In this document: positions 6,361 to 14,802 of the stretch, one piece after another | How the letters are laid out: each line of letters begins with the position of its first letter | Position numbering within the stretch: the stretch's first letter is position 1 | Position numbers and translations under genes: made by a program | Notes under the pieces: model-generated | What the model was told of the DNA's origin: nothing | What the model saw: the letters and a program-made list of their open reading frames with translations, nothing else | Database searches by the model: none | Assembly: GCF_003478445.1 (NCBI RefSeq) | Contig: NZ_QUET01000040.1 | Span: 1 to 23,717 of the forward strand | Source of the DNA: Roseburia sp. AM59-24XD | GTDB taxonomy: Bacteria; Bacillota; Clostridia; Lachnospirales; Lachnospiraceae | DNA length: 23,717 bases | Reading direction: 5' to 3'

Positions 6361-9300
6361 TTATTTGAATTTCTTATATCCGCTCTTCTTCAGAAGCTTC
6401 ACATTTGCTTTGCGAACCTTTGCGGAAGCGCCCTTAACCTTAATCTTCTTCTTGCATCCCTTGAAGGACTTCTTAGCGACCTTCTTCAGTTTTGCTTTCA
6501 CCGTCAGAGTCTTTAACTTCTTACAGTTTGCAAATGCTGCAGATGGGATGGTCTTAATGTTCTTATTCAGGGTGATCGCCGTTGCCTTAGATCCCTTGAA
6601 TGCCTTAGCGCCGATCGCTGTTACCTTGTAACCTGCTGTCTGCTTCTTGATTGTTGCAGGTACATTAAGCTTCTTAGCCTTAGCACCCTTCTTAGTCAGG
6701 CCAACTACCTTTACGGTACCCTTAGCTACTGTTGTAGCTGCCTTTGTTACCTTGTACTTGTAGTTACCGGAAGTAAATGTAGCATTTACCTTAGGTCCAA
6801 CGATAGATGGAGCACTTGTAACAGCTGCCGGTGTTGTTGTCTTTGCTGCAGGTGCAGAAGCAGATGGTACTGCTGATGGCACGTTTGAAGGTGAAGCTGA
6901 AGGTACCTGTGTTGGAGCAGCCGGAGACTCAGCTGGTTTCGCATTCGGATCGATCTGCTTTCCTGTCTGCGGATCGATATAAGTACCATTTGCAACATCC
7001 TTCAGAAGCTGATCAAGACCGGATACGGTAAACTCGATTGAAACGCTCTGGCTTGGAAGTTCAAGTTCCTCATTAGCACTTGCATCATCTAATGGATGAC
7101 TTCCCTCATCAGCCCACTTATCAATTGCCATGAATGTATAGTAATCATTCTTGTTTTCCTCAGTCTTCGGTGGGAGTACAGAATCCTTCAATACTTCCTT
7201 ACCGTCAAGCTTGATTGATTTTGCTGTAACTGTAACGCCCGGATATGTCTTCCATGCAATATCTGTAGCAACACCTAACATGTTAAATGCATTTGCTGCT
7301 GAAAGATCAATTCCATCAATTGATACGGTGTAATCACCGTCCTTGTCAAAGTATACATCCTGTACCTTTGTCGTATCAGCAGCCTCATTACCGGCTGCCC
7401 TAATATACTCAAATGCATGTGCATCCTTAGCCAGCTTCTTCTGTGGCTTAAATGCATCACGATAATCCCAGGAAGCTGTCTGATACATCAGGTATGCATG
7501 TGCACCCTTCTTCTCCCAGAGAGACTTATCGATGTACTTACCATAAGAAATCTCAGGAGTATCATCATTCAGAGCCTTACCTGTCTCAGGATCGATGTAA
7601 GAACCATCTGCAATATCCTGAAGCACTTTATCCAGTCCAGTAACTGTAAATGTAAATTCAATACTCTTAGATGCTACCGGAAGCTTCTCTGCATCATTCA
7701 GTTCATTCAGCGGGAAGAACTCCCCATCCTTTGCATATGCGTTAACAGCCATGAAGGTGTAATACTTGTTATCTTCCTTTACAGTCAGATCAAATGGAGC
7801 ATCTGTTACTTCCTTGCCATCTACCTTCATGGTAGCATTGGTAATCTTGATTCCTGACTCTTTGTAGGTCTTGTAATCGATATCTGTAGCAATACCAAGC
7901 ATCCTGTAATTGTTTGCTGCACTCAGATCAACACCGTCAAGAGAGATTGTATACTCGCCGTCCTTTGTGATCTGAACATCCGTTACCTTTGTATTTTCCT
8001 TTGTTACCTCATTTCCACCGGCCTGAATATACTGATAAGATCCCTCATCCTTGCCAAGGCTTCTCAAAGGCTTGTATGCGTTACGATAATCCCATGTTGG
8101 TGTCTGATAGGTAATATATGCATGAAGTCCTTTTGTTTTCCAGAGTGTCTTATCTACATAATCACCAAAGTGAACATCACTGTCATCGCCATTCGATGGT
8201 ACACCACCTGAGATCTTTGTCATGGTAGCATCACCGTCAGCCTGGTTGATCGTGTTATAGAAATCAGCGATATCCTTGTAGATCTGCTTGCACTCAACAC
8301 GGTCGAAGTACTGGCTTGTCTCCCAGAGGCAAGGAACTGCACTGATCTGCTGTGCTGCTGTAAAGGTATCGTTATACCACTGTGTTACACTGGCATCAAC
8401 ACCAGCCGGGTTACATACGGCACACTCACCGATAATGATGCCATAACCGTTATCAGAGAACTTCTCCTTCATCTGATTGAAGTACTCATATGTTGCCTTC
8501 TGGTCACCAACAGTATATGTACCTGTACCACCGTCACCACAGAAATCCCATGGAGTATAGTAATGAACAGAGATGAACAGCTTGTCCTTACCGTTCTCAG
8601 CAATATCGGTCGGCATCTTGTATCTGTCATCTACTGTCTTGGAGATATCAGTATCATATCCCGGAATCAGGAGATGTCTGTATGTGTTGTTGCCGCCTGT
8701 GCTGCGGACAATGTCAACAAACTTCTGGTTGATCTTATTGGTCATCTCATATAACTCGTCTGTCTTTAAGTTACCACCTAAGGTTACGATATCCTTACCT
8801 GAATTGTCCGGCTTTGCATATCCCTTTGCAGGACCATTCAGACAGATTGCATCGTTCAGACGGGTTCCGAGCTCCTCGTTAGCACCCTCGAAGATCAGGT
8901 GGTCAGAGTAATCTTTGAAACGCTCAGAGATCTGTGTCCAGTAGCTCTCATAACGAGTCCATGCTGCTGCACGTGTCTCCTCGTCAGCTACCTTGTTGCC
9001 ATCTGCATCTTTCTTGCAGGCACCAAACTGCCCCCACCACTGGTTATCCCAGTGATCATTGACGATAACATACATCCCCTCGTTCAAAGCGTAGTTTACG
9101 ATCTCCTCGATACGTCCAAGGAACTCCTCTCTCAGAGTATATGTACCATCATCGATATCTGCATTAGACCATGCTACCGGAATACGAACGGTATTGATAC
9201 CATATGAATGTAATGCGTCAAAATACTCCTGTGTGGTTACAGGCTGTTTCCACATGGTCTCGCCATCTGTTGGTGTAGCATCCTTCTTCTGGTCAACCGG

Positions 9301-9654
9301 GATAACTGCCTCCATGGTATTACCAAGGTTTACCCCGGCACCCATCTCGTTCTCGGCGAGCCACTTTGAAGATAATTCCTTACGAACAGTTCCGTTATCC
9401 TTAACCGTCATCTTTGTGCCGGTACCCTGGATCGTTACCTCTCTGCTCTCTCCTTCTGTAATGTTAGATGCTTTCTCCGGAAGCTTCTCACGAAGTGTGA
9501 TCTGATCCGGTGTCAGCACCTCTGTAAATACGGTTTTGTCATCCTCTGCTGCTTCTGCGGTTTTTGTTCCGATTCCACCAACACTGAAGCTGGTAACAAC
9601 CATGGAAAAACTCAGACAAGCAGCTAAAAGTCCTTTAAGATTTTTCTTTCTCAA
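6361..9654 (-). CDS. Secreted multidomain GH5 endoglucanase with duplicated modules and LRR tail
   Basis: A 1097-residue exported cellulase. A signal peptide covers about residues 1-36. The GH5 catalytic domain spans about 90-475, with GVNLGNTMEA, a VRIPVAW strand, VIVNDHWDN around H201, acid/base E260 (GANE), HYYTPWDF and nucleophile E410 (IIIGE). Two homologous ~200-residue modules follow (about 493-690 and 702-898). Each opens with a DK(T/S)LW motif and ends with SYIDPETGK or TYIDPQTGK, probably carbohydrate-binding beta-sandwiches of a family I cannot name. A Pro/Ser/Ala linker (905-950) leads to a lysine-rich tail with LRR_5/BspA-like repeats (AFKGSKATAITL, AFANCKKLKTL), likely for surface attachment. 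The start is TTG, 7 bases after AGGAGG and overlapping the stop of a micro-ORF. Confidence 0.92.
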   Translation of the reverse strand: MRKKNLKGLLAACLSFSMVVTSFSVGGIGTKTAEAAEDDKTVFTEVLTPDQITLREKLPEKASNITEGESREVTIQGTGTKMTVKDNGTVRKELSSKWLAENEMGAGVNLGNTMEAVIPVDQKKDATPTDGETMWKQPVTTQEYFDALHSYGINTVRIPVAWSNADIDDGTYTLREEFLGRIEEIVNYALNEGMYVIVNDHWDNQWWGQFGACKKDADGNKVADEETRAAAWTRYESYWTQISERFKDYSDHLIFEGANEELGTRLNDAICLNGPAKGYAKPDNSGKDIVTLGGNLKTDELYEMTNKINQKFVDIVRSTGGNNTYRHLLIPGYDTDISKTVDDRYKMPTDIAENGKDKLFISVHYYTPWDFCGDGGTGTYTVGDQKATYEYFNQMKEKFSDNGYGIIIGECAVCNPAGVDASVTQWYNDTFTAAQQISAVPCLWETSQYFDRVECKQIYKDIADFYNTINQADGDATMTKISGGVPSNGDDSDVHFGDYVDKTLWKTKGLHAYITYQTPTWDYRNAYKPLRSLGKDEGSYQYIQAGGNEVTKENTKVTDVQITKDGEYTISLDGVDLSAANNYRMLGIATDIDYKTYKESGIKITNATMKVDGKEVTDAPFDLTVKEDNKYYTFMAVNAYAKDGEFFPLNELNDAEKLPVASKSIEFTFTVTGLDKVLQDIADGSYIDPETGKALNDDTPEISYGKYIDKSLWEKKGAHAYLMYQTASWDYRDAFKPQKKLAKDAHAFEYIRAAGNEAADTTKVQDVYFDKDGDYTVSIDGIDLSAANAFNMLGVATDIAWKTYPGVTVTAKSIKLDGKEVLKDSVLPPKTEENKNDYYTFMAIDKWADEGSHPLDDASANEELELPSQSVSIEFTVSGLDQLLKDVANGTYIDPQTGKQIDPNAKPAESPAAPTQVPSASPSNVPSAVPSASAPAAKTTTPAAVTSAPSIVGPKVNATFTSGNYKYKVTKAATTVAKGTVKVVGLTKKGAKAKKLNVPATIKKQTAGYKVTAIGAKAFKGSKATAITLNKNIKTIPSAAFANCKKLKTLTVKAKLKKVAKKSFKGCKKKIKVKGASAKVRKANVKLLKKSGYKKFK

Positions 9655-9698
9655 GTCTTTTCCTCCTCTTTCTTGATATTCTCATTGTGAAGATTCAT
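9651..9698 (-). CDS. 15-residue micro-ORF coupled to the cellulase start
   Basis: ATG at 9698 encodes MNLHNENIKKEEEKT and stops with a TGA that overlaps the cellulase TTG as TTGA. It has its own strong AAGGAG site 5 bases upstream, and the cellulase AGGAGG site lies within its last codons. This is the arrangement of translational coupling or a leader peptide. The peptide is charged and not membrane-like. No homologue is known to me; expression is inferred only from the ribosome site. Confidence 0.5.
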   Translation of the reverse strand: MNLHNENIKKEEEKT

Positions 9699-9717
9699 GA
9701 TCTCTCCTTCCGAGATC
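9699..9717 (-). promoter_or_regulatory. Hairpin enclosing the micro-ORF ribosome site
   Basis: The minus strand carries GATCTC, GGAAGGA, GAGATC: a 6-bp stem with the ribosome site in its loop and lower stem, ending directly before the micro-ORF ATG. It could control access to the ribosome site. The gap 9655-9971 otherwise holds the micro-ORF, a promoter and a terminator. Confidence 0.5.
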
Positions 9718-9739
9718 GTTTGCTATAGCATACGTATAT

Positions 9740-9768
9740 ATTGTACACAAATATCCGGCAACATTCAA
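9740..9768 (-). promoter_or_regulatory. Probable cellulase promoter
   Basis: Minus strand TTGAAT (9763-9768), 17-base spacer, TACAAT (9740-9745). A start near 9733 would give a leader of about 80 bases that includes the hairpin and the micro-ORF. Confidence 0.6.
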
Positions 9769-9853
9769 GGAATTTGTTGTTGATAATCACCATGAAAAAT
9801 AGAGCAAAAATATAGTAAAAATTCAATCTTTCACAAAAAATACCCTTAAAATA

Positions 9854-9880
9854 CAAAAAAAGCAGGTGAATACATCACCG
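9854..9880 (-). terminator. Terminator of the diguanylate cyclase transcript
   Basis: Minus strand GGTGA/TCACC stem with a five-base loop, followed by TGC and TTTTTTT. It lies about 90 bases after the end of the GGDEF reading frame. Confidence 0.75.
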
Positions 9881-9971
9881 CAAAATTTTCATTATCTGCG
9901 GCGGTATGTAACCGCTCTGCTCTTTGTCACGGCAGCACCCGAATTGATGCCTGCCATGCTTCTATTCCCTT

Positions 9972-11389
9972 CTATTTGTAAAAAACAATACTGCTTCCGA
10001 CGATCTTTTTGCTTTGATACATAGCACTGTCCGCCTGACGATATAGCCGCTCAAAATCCAGATCATCCTTCCTGTGGAAGGAAGCGCCCATACTCACATG
10101 GATCACTCTGCCGCCAAGCTCCGGAATACGGATATCCTGCATCCGCCCGATCACTTCATCCGCAAGCTGCTGTCCATGTACATCATCCAACATCCCCGGA
10201 ATGTACATGGCAAACTCGTCTCCACCAAGCCGCAAAAGTGTGTCTTTTTCGCCGCAGATCCCCTGCAGTGTTTTCGCCACGGCATGATCACCTCATCCCC
10301 GACTGCATGTCCGTATGTGTCATTGATTGATTTAAATTTATCACAGTCAAGGATCACAAACATGCCCGGAATATTCTGTGCGATCGTTTCTTTAATCTTG
10401 CGCTCTCCACTGCCGCGGTTGCGGATCCCTGTCATCAGATCCATCTCTGAAAGATACAGGAGACGGTTTTCTCTGCGCTTTTCCTCATCAATCACCTCAA
10501 CTGCATACAGCACATGCAGTAAGTGTCCGTCCTCATCCTCATCCACCTTGATAAAACGTTCCCTGCACCATCCAGATACATTTCCAAGGTATTCATGGGC
10601 GATCGTGCATTTACCGCACATCCGATCCTCTAAGGTGGAAATGTCCGTAAATTTCCGAACGCTCTGTGCATACTTCTCATTGGCAAGCACTTCCATCACA
10701 TTTCTGATCTGTACGGCAAAATCATCACCGCCCTCCGCACTGATCTGCTGCTCGATATGCGGTGTTGTCTTGATCATCTGAAATCTGCCGCTCTGCACAT
10801 TGACCAGATGCATTGACAGATATATCTGCGCCAGTGCGGAATAGCTGTTCAGGCTCGCTTCCTGATTGGACTTATCAAAGGAATTGCGCAGCTTGAGAAG
10901 CGACACCAGAAACGTTCCGATCATGTCCAGAAAAAGGGACAGTTCTTCCATATCGGTATCTCTCGGATTGTCCACGCCGAAAAATCCGCTGATCTGACCA
11001 TGATAACGAAGCGCACTCACTGCAACACATTCTATCTTCTGCGGTGCCAGCGTCTGATAAGTCATAGGATATTGTTCCTTGATATCCTCCACATTACGAA
11101 TGATCACATTCTCATCCCGGTCAAAGGTATCATACCACCATCCGATGATATCCATATCGACATCCTGAAGAACATCAATCTGGGGAACAATCCCCTCCTT
11201 GCACCACTCATAGGTATTATTGGTCGCATGAGTGTGCAGATCATCCTCAAAAATATAGATCCGGTCAGAACCAATATGATTACCAAGGAATCGGATAAAC
11301 TCCTGAATCTGCTCGTCCGGATTATCATGCTCCATCGCCGAACGCATCGCCTTATTGATGATCAGTTCACATCTTATCTCTGTTTTCAT
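9972..11389 (-). pseudogene. Diguanylate cyclase (GAF-like sensor plus GGDEF) broken by a frameshift
   Basis: The first frame runs from ATG 11389. It encodes a GAF-like sensor of about 180 residues, a middle PAS-like region (about 200-320) and the start of a GGDEF domain (DLMTGIRNR, then FKSINDTYGHAVGDEVI). At about 10281-10288 (codon 368) the frame slips and meets a stop 44 codons later. The neighbouring frame continues without loss as AVAKTLQG, then the catalytic RLGGDEFAMYI and the domain end at 9972. One missing base explains it. As read, no product could make cyclic di-GMP, because the GGDEF half is out of frame; an internal GTG at 10280 would give only a domain fragment. No RxxD inhibitory site precedes GGDEF. 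A sequencing error is the main alternative. Confidence 0.85.
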
Positions 11390-11437
11390 AATAATCTTGT
11401 ATCCTTTCTCCCTGAAATACCCCTTTTATCTTCCTGA

Positions 11438-11668
11438 CTATTTCTTTAACGTTCCCTCTGCGAGATCTCTCTCCGTCAGATAACCGGTCGAAAAAGCCGC
11501 ATTGCATTCTGCTATCTCCTTCGTTCCATTAATATAATCGGCATAAAGGTCCCACAGATCCATGCCTCCGTCCGCTTCAAGTCCATCGTCATCCGGAAGC
11601 CATTCACGGATCAGTGCGATCCGTTCTTCCTTTGTTGTATCCCTGATCAATATTGATTTCATAGCCAT
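11438..11668 (-). CDS. Small acidic protein, unknown function
   Basis: A 76-residue soluble acidic protein beginning MAMKSILIRDTTKEERIALI. Its middle, rich in Asp, Gly and Trp, runs DDGLEADGGMDLWDLYADYI, and it ends with a Lys-Lys tail. It resembles the many short Lachnospiraceae proteins of the MKSILIRDTTKEER type, for which I know no function. AGAGAGGA lies upstream; either the first ATG (11668) or the third codon ATG (11662) could be used. A consensus promoter sits directly upstream. The gene lies 48 bases ahead of the diguanylate cyclase gene in the same direction, so the two are probably cotranscribed. Confidence 0.75.
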   Translation of the reverse strand: MAMKSILIRDTTKEERIALIREWLPDDDGLEADGGMDLWDLYADYINGTKEIAECNAAFSTGYLTERDLAEGTLKK

Positions 11669-11701
11669 GATCCTCTCTGCAAAATAAGTCGATTTAAATA
11701 C

Positions 11702-11730
11702 ATATTATTTCACCCTGCCTATAATGTCAA
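11702..11730 (-). promoter_or_regulatory. Leftward promoter for the small acidic protein and cyclase
   Basis: Minus strand TTGACA (11725-11730), 17-base spacer, TAATAT (11702-11707). Its -35 lies 13 bases from the -35 of the divergent rightward promoter. Confidence 0.8.
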
Positions 11731-11743
11731 CCATTCACGCTGC

Positions 11744-11772
11744 TTGACATATACTATATATAAACTTATAAT
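11744..11772 (+). promoter_or_regulatory. Rightward consensus promoter of the DUF4234-DUF2752 operon
   Basis: TTGACA (11744-11749), 17-base spacer, TATAAT (11767-11772): a full consensus match, so probably strong. Confidence 0.88.
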
Positions 11773-11785
11773 GAAGTTGATTATA

Positions 11786-11803
11786 CTCTCATTTTCATGA
11801 GAG
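11786..11803 (+). promoter_or_regulatory. Hairpin near the 5' end of the DUF4234 mRNA
   Basis: CTCTCAT, TTTC, ATGAGAG: a perfect 7-bp stem with a tetraloop, beginning within about 10 bases of the predicted transcript start. It may be a 5' stabilising stem or a protein site; no T-run follows. Confidence 0.5.
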
Positions 11804-11833
11804 CATCATCAATACCAAAGGAGGATTTGAAAA

Positions 11834-12172
11834 ATGCAGCAAAGAAGTATTCCGATGTACATCATTCTGTCCATCGTGACCTGCGGACTGTTCGGTCTGT
11901 ACTGGTTTATCGTTCTGACAGACGAGACCAACGAGGTGACCGGTCAGACACAGCTTGCCAGTGGTCCTATGGCTCTCATCCTTACCATTATCACCTGTAA
12001 CATTTACGGTTGGTACTGGGCTTACAAGATGGGCGAGAAGGTTGATATGATCAAGGCACAGAATGGTCAGTCATCCAGCAATTCCGGTATCCTGTTTATT
12101 ATCCTGCAGGCACTTGGTCTTGGCATCGTCAACTATGCACTTGCGCAGGATGCCTTAAACCATACCGCATAA
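11834..12172 (+). CDS. DUF4234 family membrane protein
   Basis: A 112-residue protein with three predicted membrane helices: about residues 8-28, 46-66 and 86-104. The family pattern is the repeated Cys-Gly/Asn plus aromatic motif after a helix (IVTCGLFGLYWFIVL, then IITCNIYGWYWAYKMGEKVD). The ribosome site AAAGGAGG lies 9 bases before the ATG. It is followed 45 bases later by a DUF2752 gene in the same direction; the two families are often neighbours in Clostridia. No biochemical function is established. Confidence 0.88.
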   Translation: MQQRSIPMYIILSIVTCGLFGLYWFIVLTDETNEVTGQTQLASGPMALILTIITCNIYGWYWAYKMGEKVDMIKAQNGQSSSNSGILFIILQALGLGIVNYALAQDALNHTA

Positions 12173-12217
12173 TGCTGTTACACTTTATGGAATGACAGAA
12201 GTAAAAGGATCTTTAAA

Positions 12218-12640
12218 ATGAAAAAAGAACGAATCCGGAGATTATTGATACGCGACAGTATTGTGGTTGCAATTCTTGCCGTTTACGGCTCGATCGTCAG
12301 CCTGACTCATTGGAGTATTCCATGTATCGTTTATCAGCTCACCGGATTACAATGTCCGGGATGTGGGATATCCCGGATGCTTCTTGCAATACTGCACGGG
12401 GATTTCCGTGCAGCATTTTCTTTTCATCCGTTTCTGTTTGCAACATGGCCTTTCATCGCTTATCTGATTCTTCGCATGGATCATCGCTACGTGAACGGTT
12501 ACGGAATGACACTAAAAAAACCAGACACAATTCTTGCCTGCTTTTATATGATCGGACTGGTCATTTTCACAATATGGAGAATCTGTCCGCGATTTTATAA
12601 GCGGTATGCGATTATCCCCGAAAAACACCTCATCATATAA
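12218..12640 (+). CDS. DUF2752 family membrane protein
   Basis: A 140-residue protein with about three membrane helices. It carries the DUF2752 signature CPGCGISRMLLAILHGDF, followed by AAFSFHPFLF, in the first half. The paired cysteines of CPGC lie next to a membrane surface and could bind metal or form a disulphide; that is inference. It is the second gene of an operon with the DUF4234 gene and is followed directly by a terminator. Function unknown. Confidence 0.88.
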   Translation: MKKERIRRLLIRDSIVVAILAVYGSIVSLTHWSIPCIVYQLTGLQCPGCGISRMLLAILHGDFRAAFSFHPFLFATWPFIAYLILRMDHRYVNGYGMTLKKPDTILACFYMIGLVIFTIWRICPRFYKRYAIIPEKHLII

Positions 12641-12641
12641 G

Positions 12642-12676
12642 AAGCCGGTCTGCGATTTCAGACCAGCTTTTCTTTA
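12642..12676 (+). terminator. Terminator between the DUF2752 operon and the anti-sigma gene
   Basis: An AAGC-GGTCTG stem paired with CAGACC-GCTT (one bulged base on each side), followed by TTTTCTTT on the plus strand. It overlaps the stop of the converging anti-sigma gene, so it may serve both sides. Confidence 0.75.
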
Positions 12677-14173
12677 ACGAATCCGATACTGACAGATCAT
12701 ACTTTCCTGTCCGTTTTTCCGGTCAGACTCTATCGCAAAGGTATCTTCGGTGAGCCAATGCACGGAAGACTCCTCAGACTGCGTCAGATTCTTTCGTTCC
12801 AGCAAGTATAATTTCCGTTCCGGCACATCAAGAATCCCAAGCTTTCGGATTCCATTCTCCGAGAAACGCGCCGACAAAAGAAGCTTGTCGCCGGACACAT
12901 TGATCAACACAGATTCCGTATTCAGATCAGCATCCATGCCTTCCAGTTTTATCCGTTCCCCGGTCAGCTCATCCACCAGATATGTTGTTCCATTCTTCGT
13001 GAAAAGATCATACCGCCCGCCAGTAAATGCCACCCTGTCGACTTCGTTCGTCTCGTCATCCTCTTCCCCGATCACGACATGATGAAACAGCTCTTTCTTT
13101 TCTGCCGACTGCAGATCAAAACGATAGCAATCGTAGCATTCCTCTTCTGTCCCCTCTGATGCCGTTCCGATGATCATAGTATTTCCCAGGGCACGGACAA
13201 ACCGGATATCCTTTTGCTTCGTCAGTTCTTCCAAAGACATCGCTTTCTTCTGCACAGTATCAAACCTGTAATACTTTGCCGTTTTCTGCGCCTTTCCCAC
13301 AAGCGCGCAGTAATACCGGTCCGATATTTTCTCCCAGTTTGTTATCACGGGATAATTGCACAGGCGTTTTCCATCGATCCGGATATTGCGGAAAATATCG
13401 TTAAGCTTTGCGGTACTAATATCCTGTATGTCCCCGTCACACCGCAACGGATACTCATACGTCCCCTCGTCAGACTCCTTCGACAGAGTAAGCCAGAAAC
13501 CACCGGTATCATCAACGGATAATAAAAACCGTTTCTGTCGAATCTTTCGTTCCTCCCGGTCACCACGATACAGATCATAAATATTTCTCACATACTGTTT
13601 CCCCTGATAAGAAATAACGTTGGCATTTGCGAAGCCCTTTTGTCCCTGCCAGCAAATCGTTCCCTTAAAGGAATGGATATTCCGGATCGACACACATGCA
13701 TTATTCTGAACGGAAAAATATGTCTCCTTCCCCCGATCTGTGGAAACATAAATATCCTCATACGGTTCGACCGGCTTCTTTGCCGTCACATACTGTACCT
13801 CCAGAATATCATCGATATTCTTGACCGGCGAAACGTTGATCACAGCTTCAGAAGAATTCGTCGTCCCGGACGCTGCCGGCATATGCTGTTCCCGGATCTC
13901 TTCCCTGCCGTTTAACCGCACAATGGAAATAACCCACTGACGGAACTGTGCATTAACCTGATACGCTGTAGAAAGGGCAAGTGCCACCAGAATTACCGCA
14001 GCGGCTACCCGGTGCCATGCTGCCGGCTTCGTTTTTCTTCCCGTATTGACTCGCACTATTTTCCCACAATCTCTTTCTAAGACACCATCAATACAGGAAT
14101 CCGTTTCCGCCAGACATTCCTCGATAAACCGGTCGTCAATCTCCCCATAGGCACGCAGTAATTTATCGGTCAT
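12674..14173 (-). CDS. Membrane anti-sigma factor with large extracytoplasmic sensor domain (pair 2)
   Basis: A 499-residue, single-pass protein. The cytoplasmic N-terminus has the motif YGEIDDRFIEE (residues about 9-19), shared with the anti-sigma of pair 1 and typical of Clostridia ECF anti-sigmas. One helix at about residues 55-73 crosses the membrane. The outer ~420 residues have many short beta-strand repeats, suggesting a propeller-like sensor. It presumably holds the adjacent ECF sigma factor inactive until a cell-surface signal. The ATG at 14173 is favoured because AAGGGAGG lies 8 bases upstream; it overlaps the sigma gene end by 11 bases, so the two are coupled. Signal unknown. Confidence 0.8.
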   Translation of the reverse strand: MTDKLLRAYGEIDDRFIEECLAETDSCIDGVLERDCGKIVRVNTGRKTKPAAWHRVAAAVILVALALSTAYQVNAQFRQWVISIVRLNGREEIREQHMPAASGTTNSSEAVINVSPVKNIDDILEVQYVTAKKPVEPYEDIYVSTDRGKETYFSVQNNACVSIRNIHSFKGTICWQGQKGFANANVISYQGKQYVRNIYDLYRGDREERKIRQKRFLLSVDDTGGFWLTLSKESDEGTYEYPLRCDGDIQDISTAKLNDIFRNIRIDGKRLCNYPVITNWEKISDRYYCALVGKAQKTAKYYRFDTVQKKAMSLEELTKQKDIRFVRALGNTMIIGTASEGTEEECYDCYRFDLQSAEKKELFHHVVIGEEDDETNEVDRVAFTGGRYDLFTKNGTTYLVDELTGERIKLEGMDADLNTESVLINVSGDKLLLSARFSENGIRKLGILDVPERKLYLLERKNLTQSEESSVHWLTEDTFAIESDRKNGQESMICQYRIR

Positions 14174-14726
14174 CGCCATAGCCTCCCTTCCTCAGATGCG
14201 CTCTCAGCTTCCGATTCTCCCTTCTAAGGATCGACTTGACCGAGTTGATATTCATATTCATATCCGCCGCAATCTGAACAACAGAGTCCATGAAGAAATA
14301 TCTCCTGACCAGGATCCTTCTCTGTTTCACCGGCAATTGTTCCAAGAAAACATTGATCTGTTCCGTCAGTTCCCCCAGCTCGATCCCCTCCGTCAGATTT
14401 GGCGTATCAGAAAACGTTTCTTCCAGTTCCTCAAAGGAAATCGTCTGCTGCCGGCTTCGTTTTCCTGCCAGATTGTAGTCCAGCCGGTCCATCGCGATAT
14501 TCCTTGTAATCTTACAGAGAAATGCCCGGAAATAAGACGGACGTTCCTCCGGAATGCGGTTCCATACCGCAAGATAAGTATCCTGCACACATTCCTCCGC
14601 GTCCTCTCTGGAATGGAGAATACGATCCGCAATATGGCTGCATAATTTGTCGTATTTCTTTTTCGTTTCCCGGATCGCTTCCTGCGAGCGCGACCAGTAC
14701 AGTTCAATAATATCCGTATCTTCCAT
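14163..14726 (-). CDS. ECF-type RNA polymerase sigma factor (pair 2)
   Basis: A 187-residue sigma-70 family protein with only regions 2 and 4. Region 2 (about residues 15-85) contains HSREDAEECVQDTYLAVWNR and the core-binding helix that follows. Region 4 (about 125-180) contains LPVKQRRILVRRYFF and the promoter-recognition HTH IAADMNMNINSVKSILRR. The ATG at 14726 follows AAAGGAG; earlier in-frame starts have no ribosome site. An ECF-like promoter lies just upstream in the short gap after the anti-sigma gene of pair 1, so pair 2 can be expressed on its own. It probably directs its own operon. Confidence 0.93.
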   Translation of the reverse strand: MEDTDIIELYWSRSQEAIRETKKKYDKLCSHIADRILHSREDAEECVQDTYLAVWNRIPEERPSYFRAFLCKITRNIAMDRLDYNLAGKRSRQQTISFEELEETFSDTPNLTEGIELGELTEQINVFLEQLPVKQRRILVRRYFFMDSVVQIAADMNMNINSVKSILRRENRKLRAHLRKGGYGDDR

Positions 14727-14751
14727 GCAGTTTCTCCTTTCGCCGTCCATC

Positions 14752-14785
14752 CCATAAGTAGGAATATACGGCGAAAAAGTTTCAC
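14752..14785 (-). promoter_or_regulatory. ECF-type promoter ahead of sigma pair 2
   Basis: Minus strand GTGAAAC-T at the -35 (14778-14785), then a 17-base spacer to a TACTTATGG -10 region (14752-14760). The AAC-Y(N17) layout and the CTT in the -10 are shared with the promoter of pair 1, as expected for autoregulated ECF operons. Confidence 0.6.
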
Positions 14786-14802
14786 TTCCCCTCATCATAT
14801 CC

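Noticed and set aside
6179..6631. A 150-codon plus-strand frame after the HTH gene
   Set aside because: It crosses the cellulase terminator and the cellulase 3' end in antisense and has no ribosome site.
10074..10781. A 235-codon plus-strand frame
   Set aside because: Antisense to the diguanylate cyclase gene; low-complexity translation rich in Ser and Ile, and no start signal.
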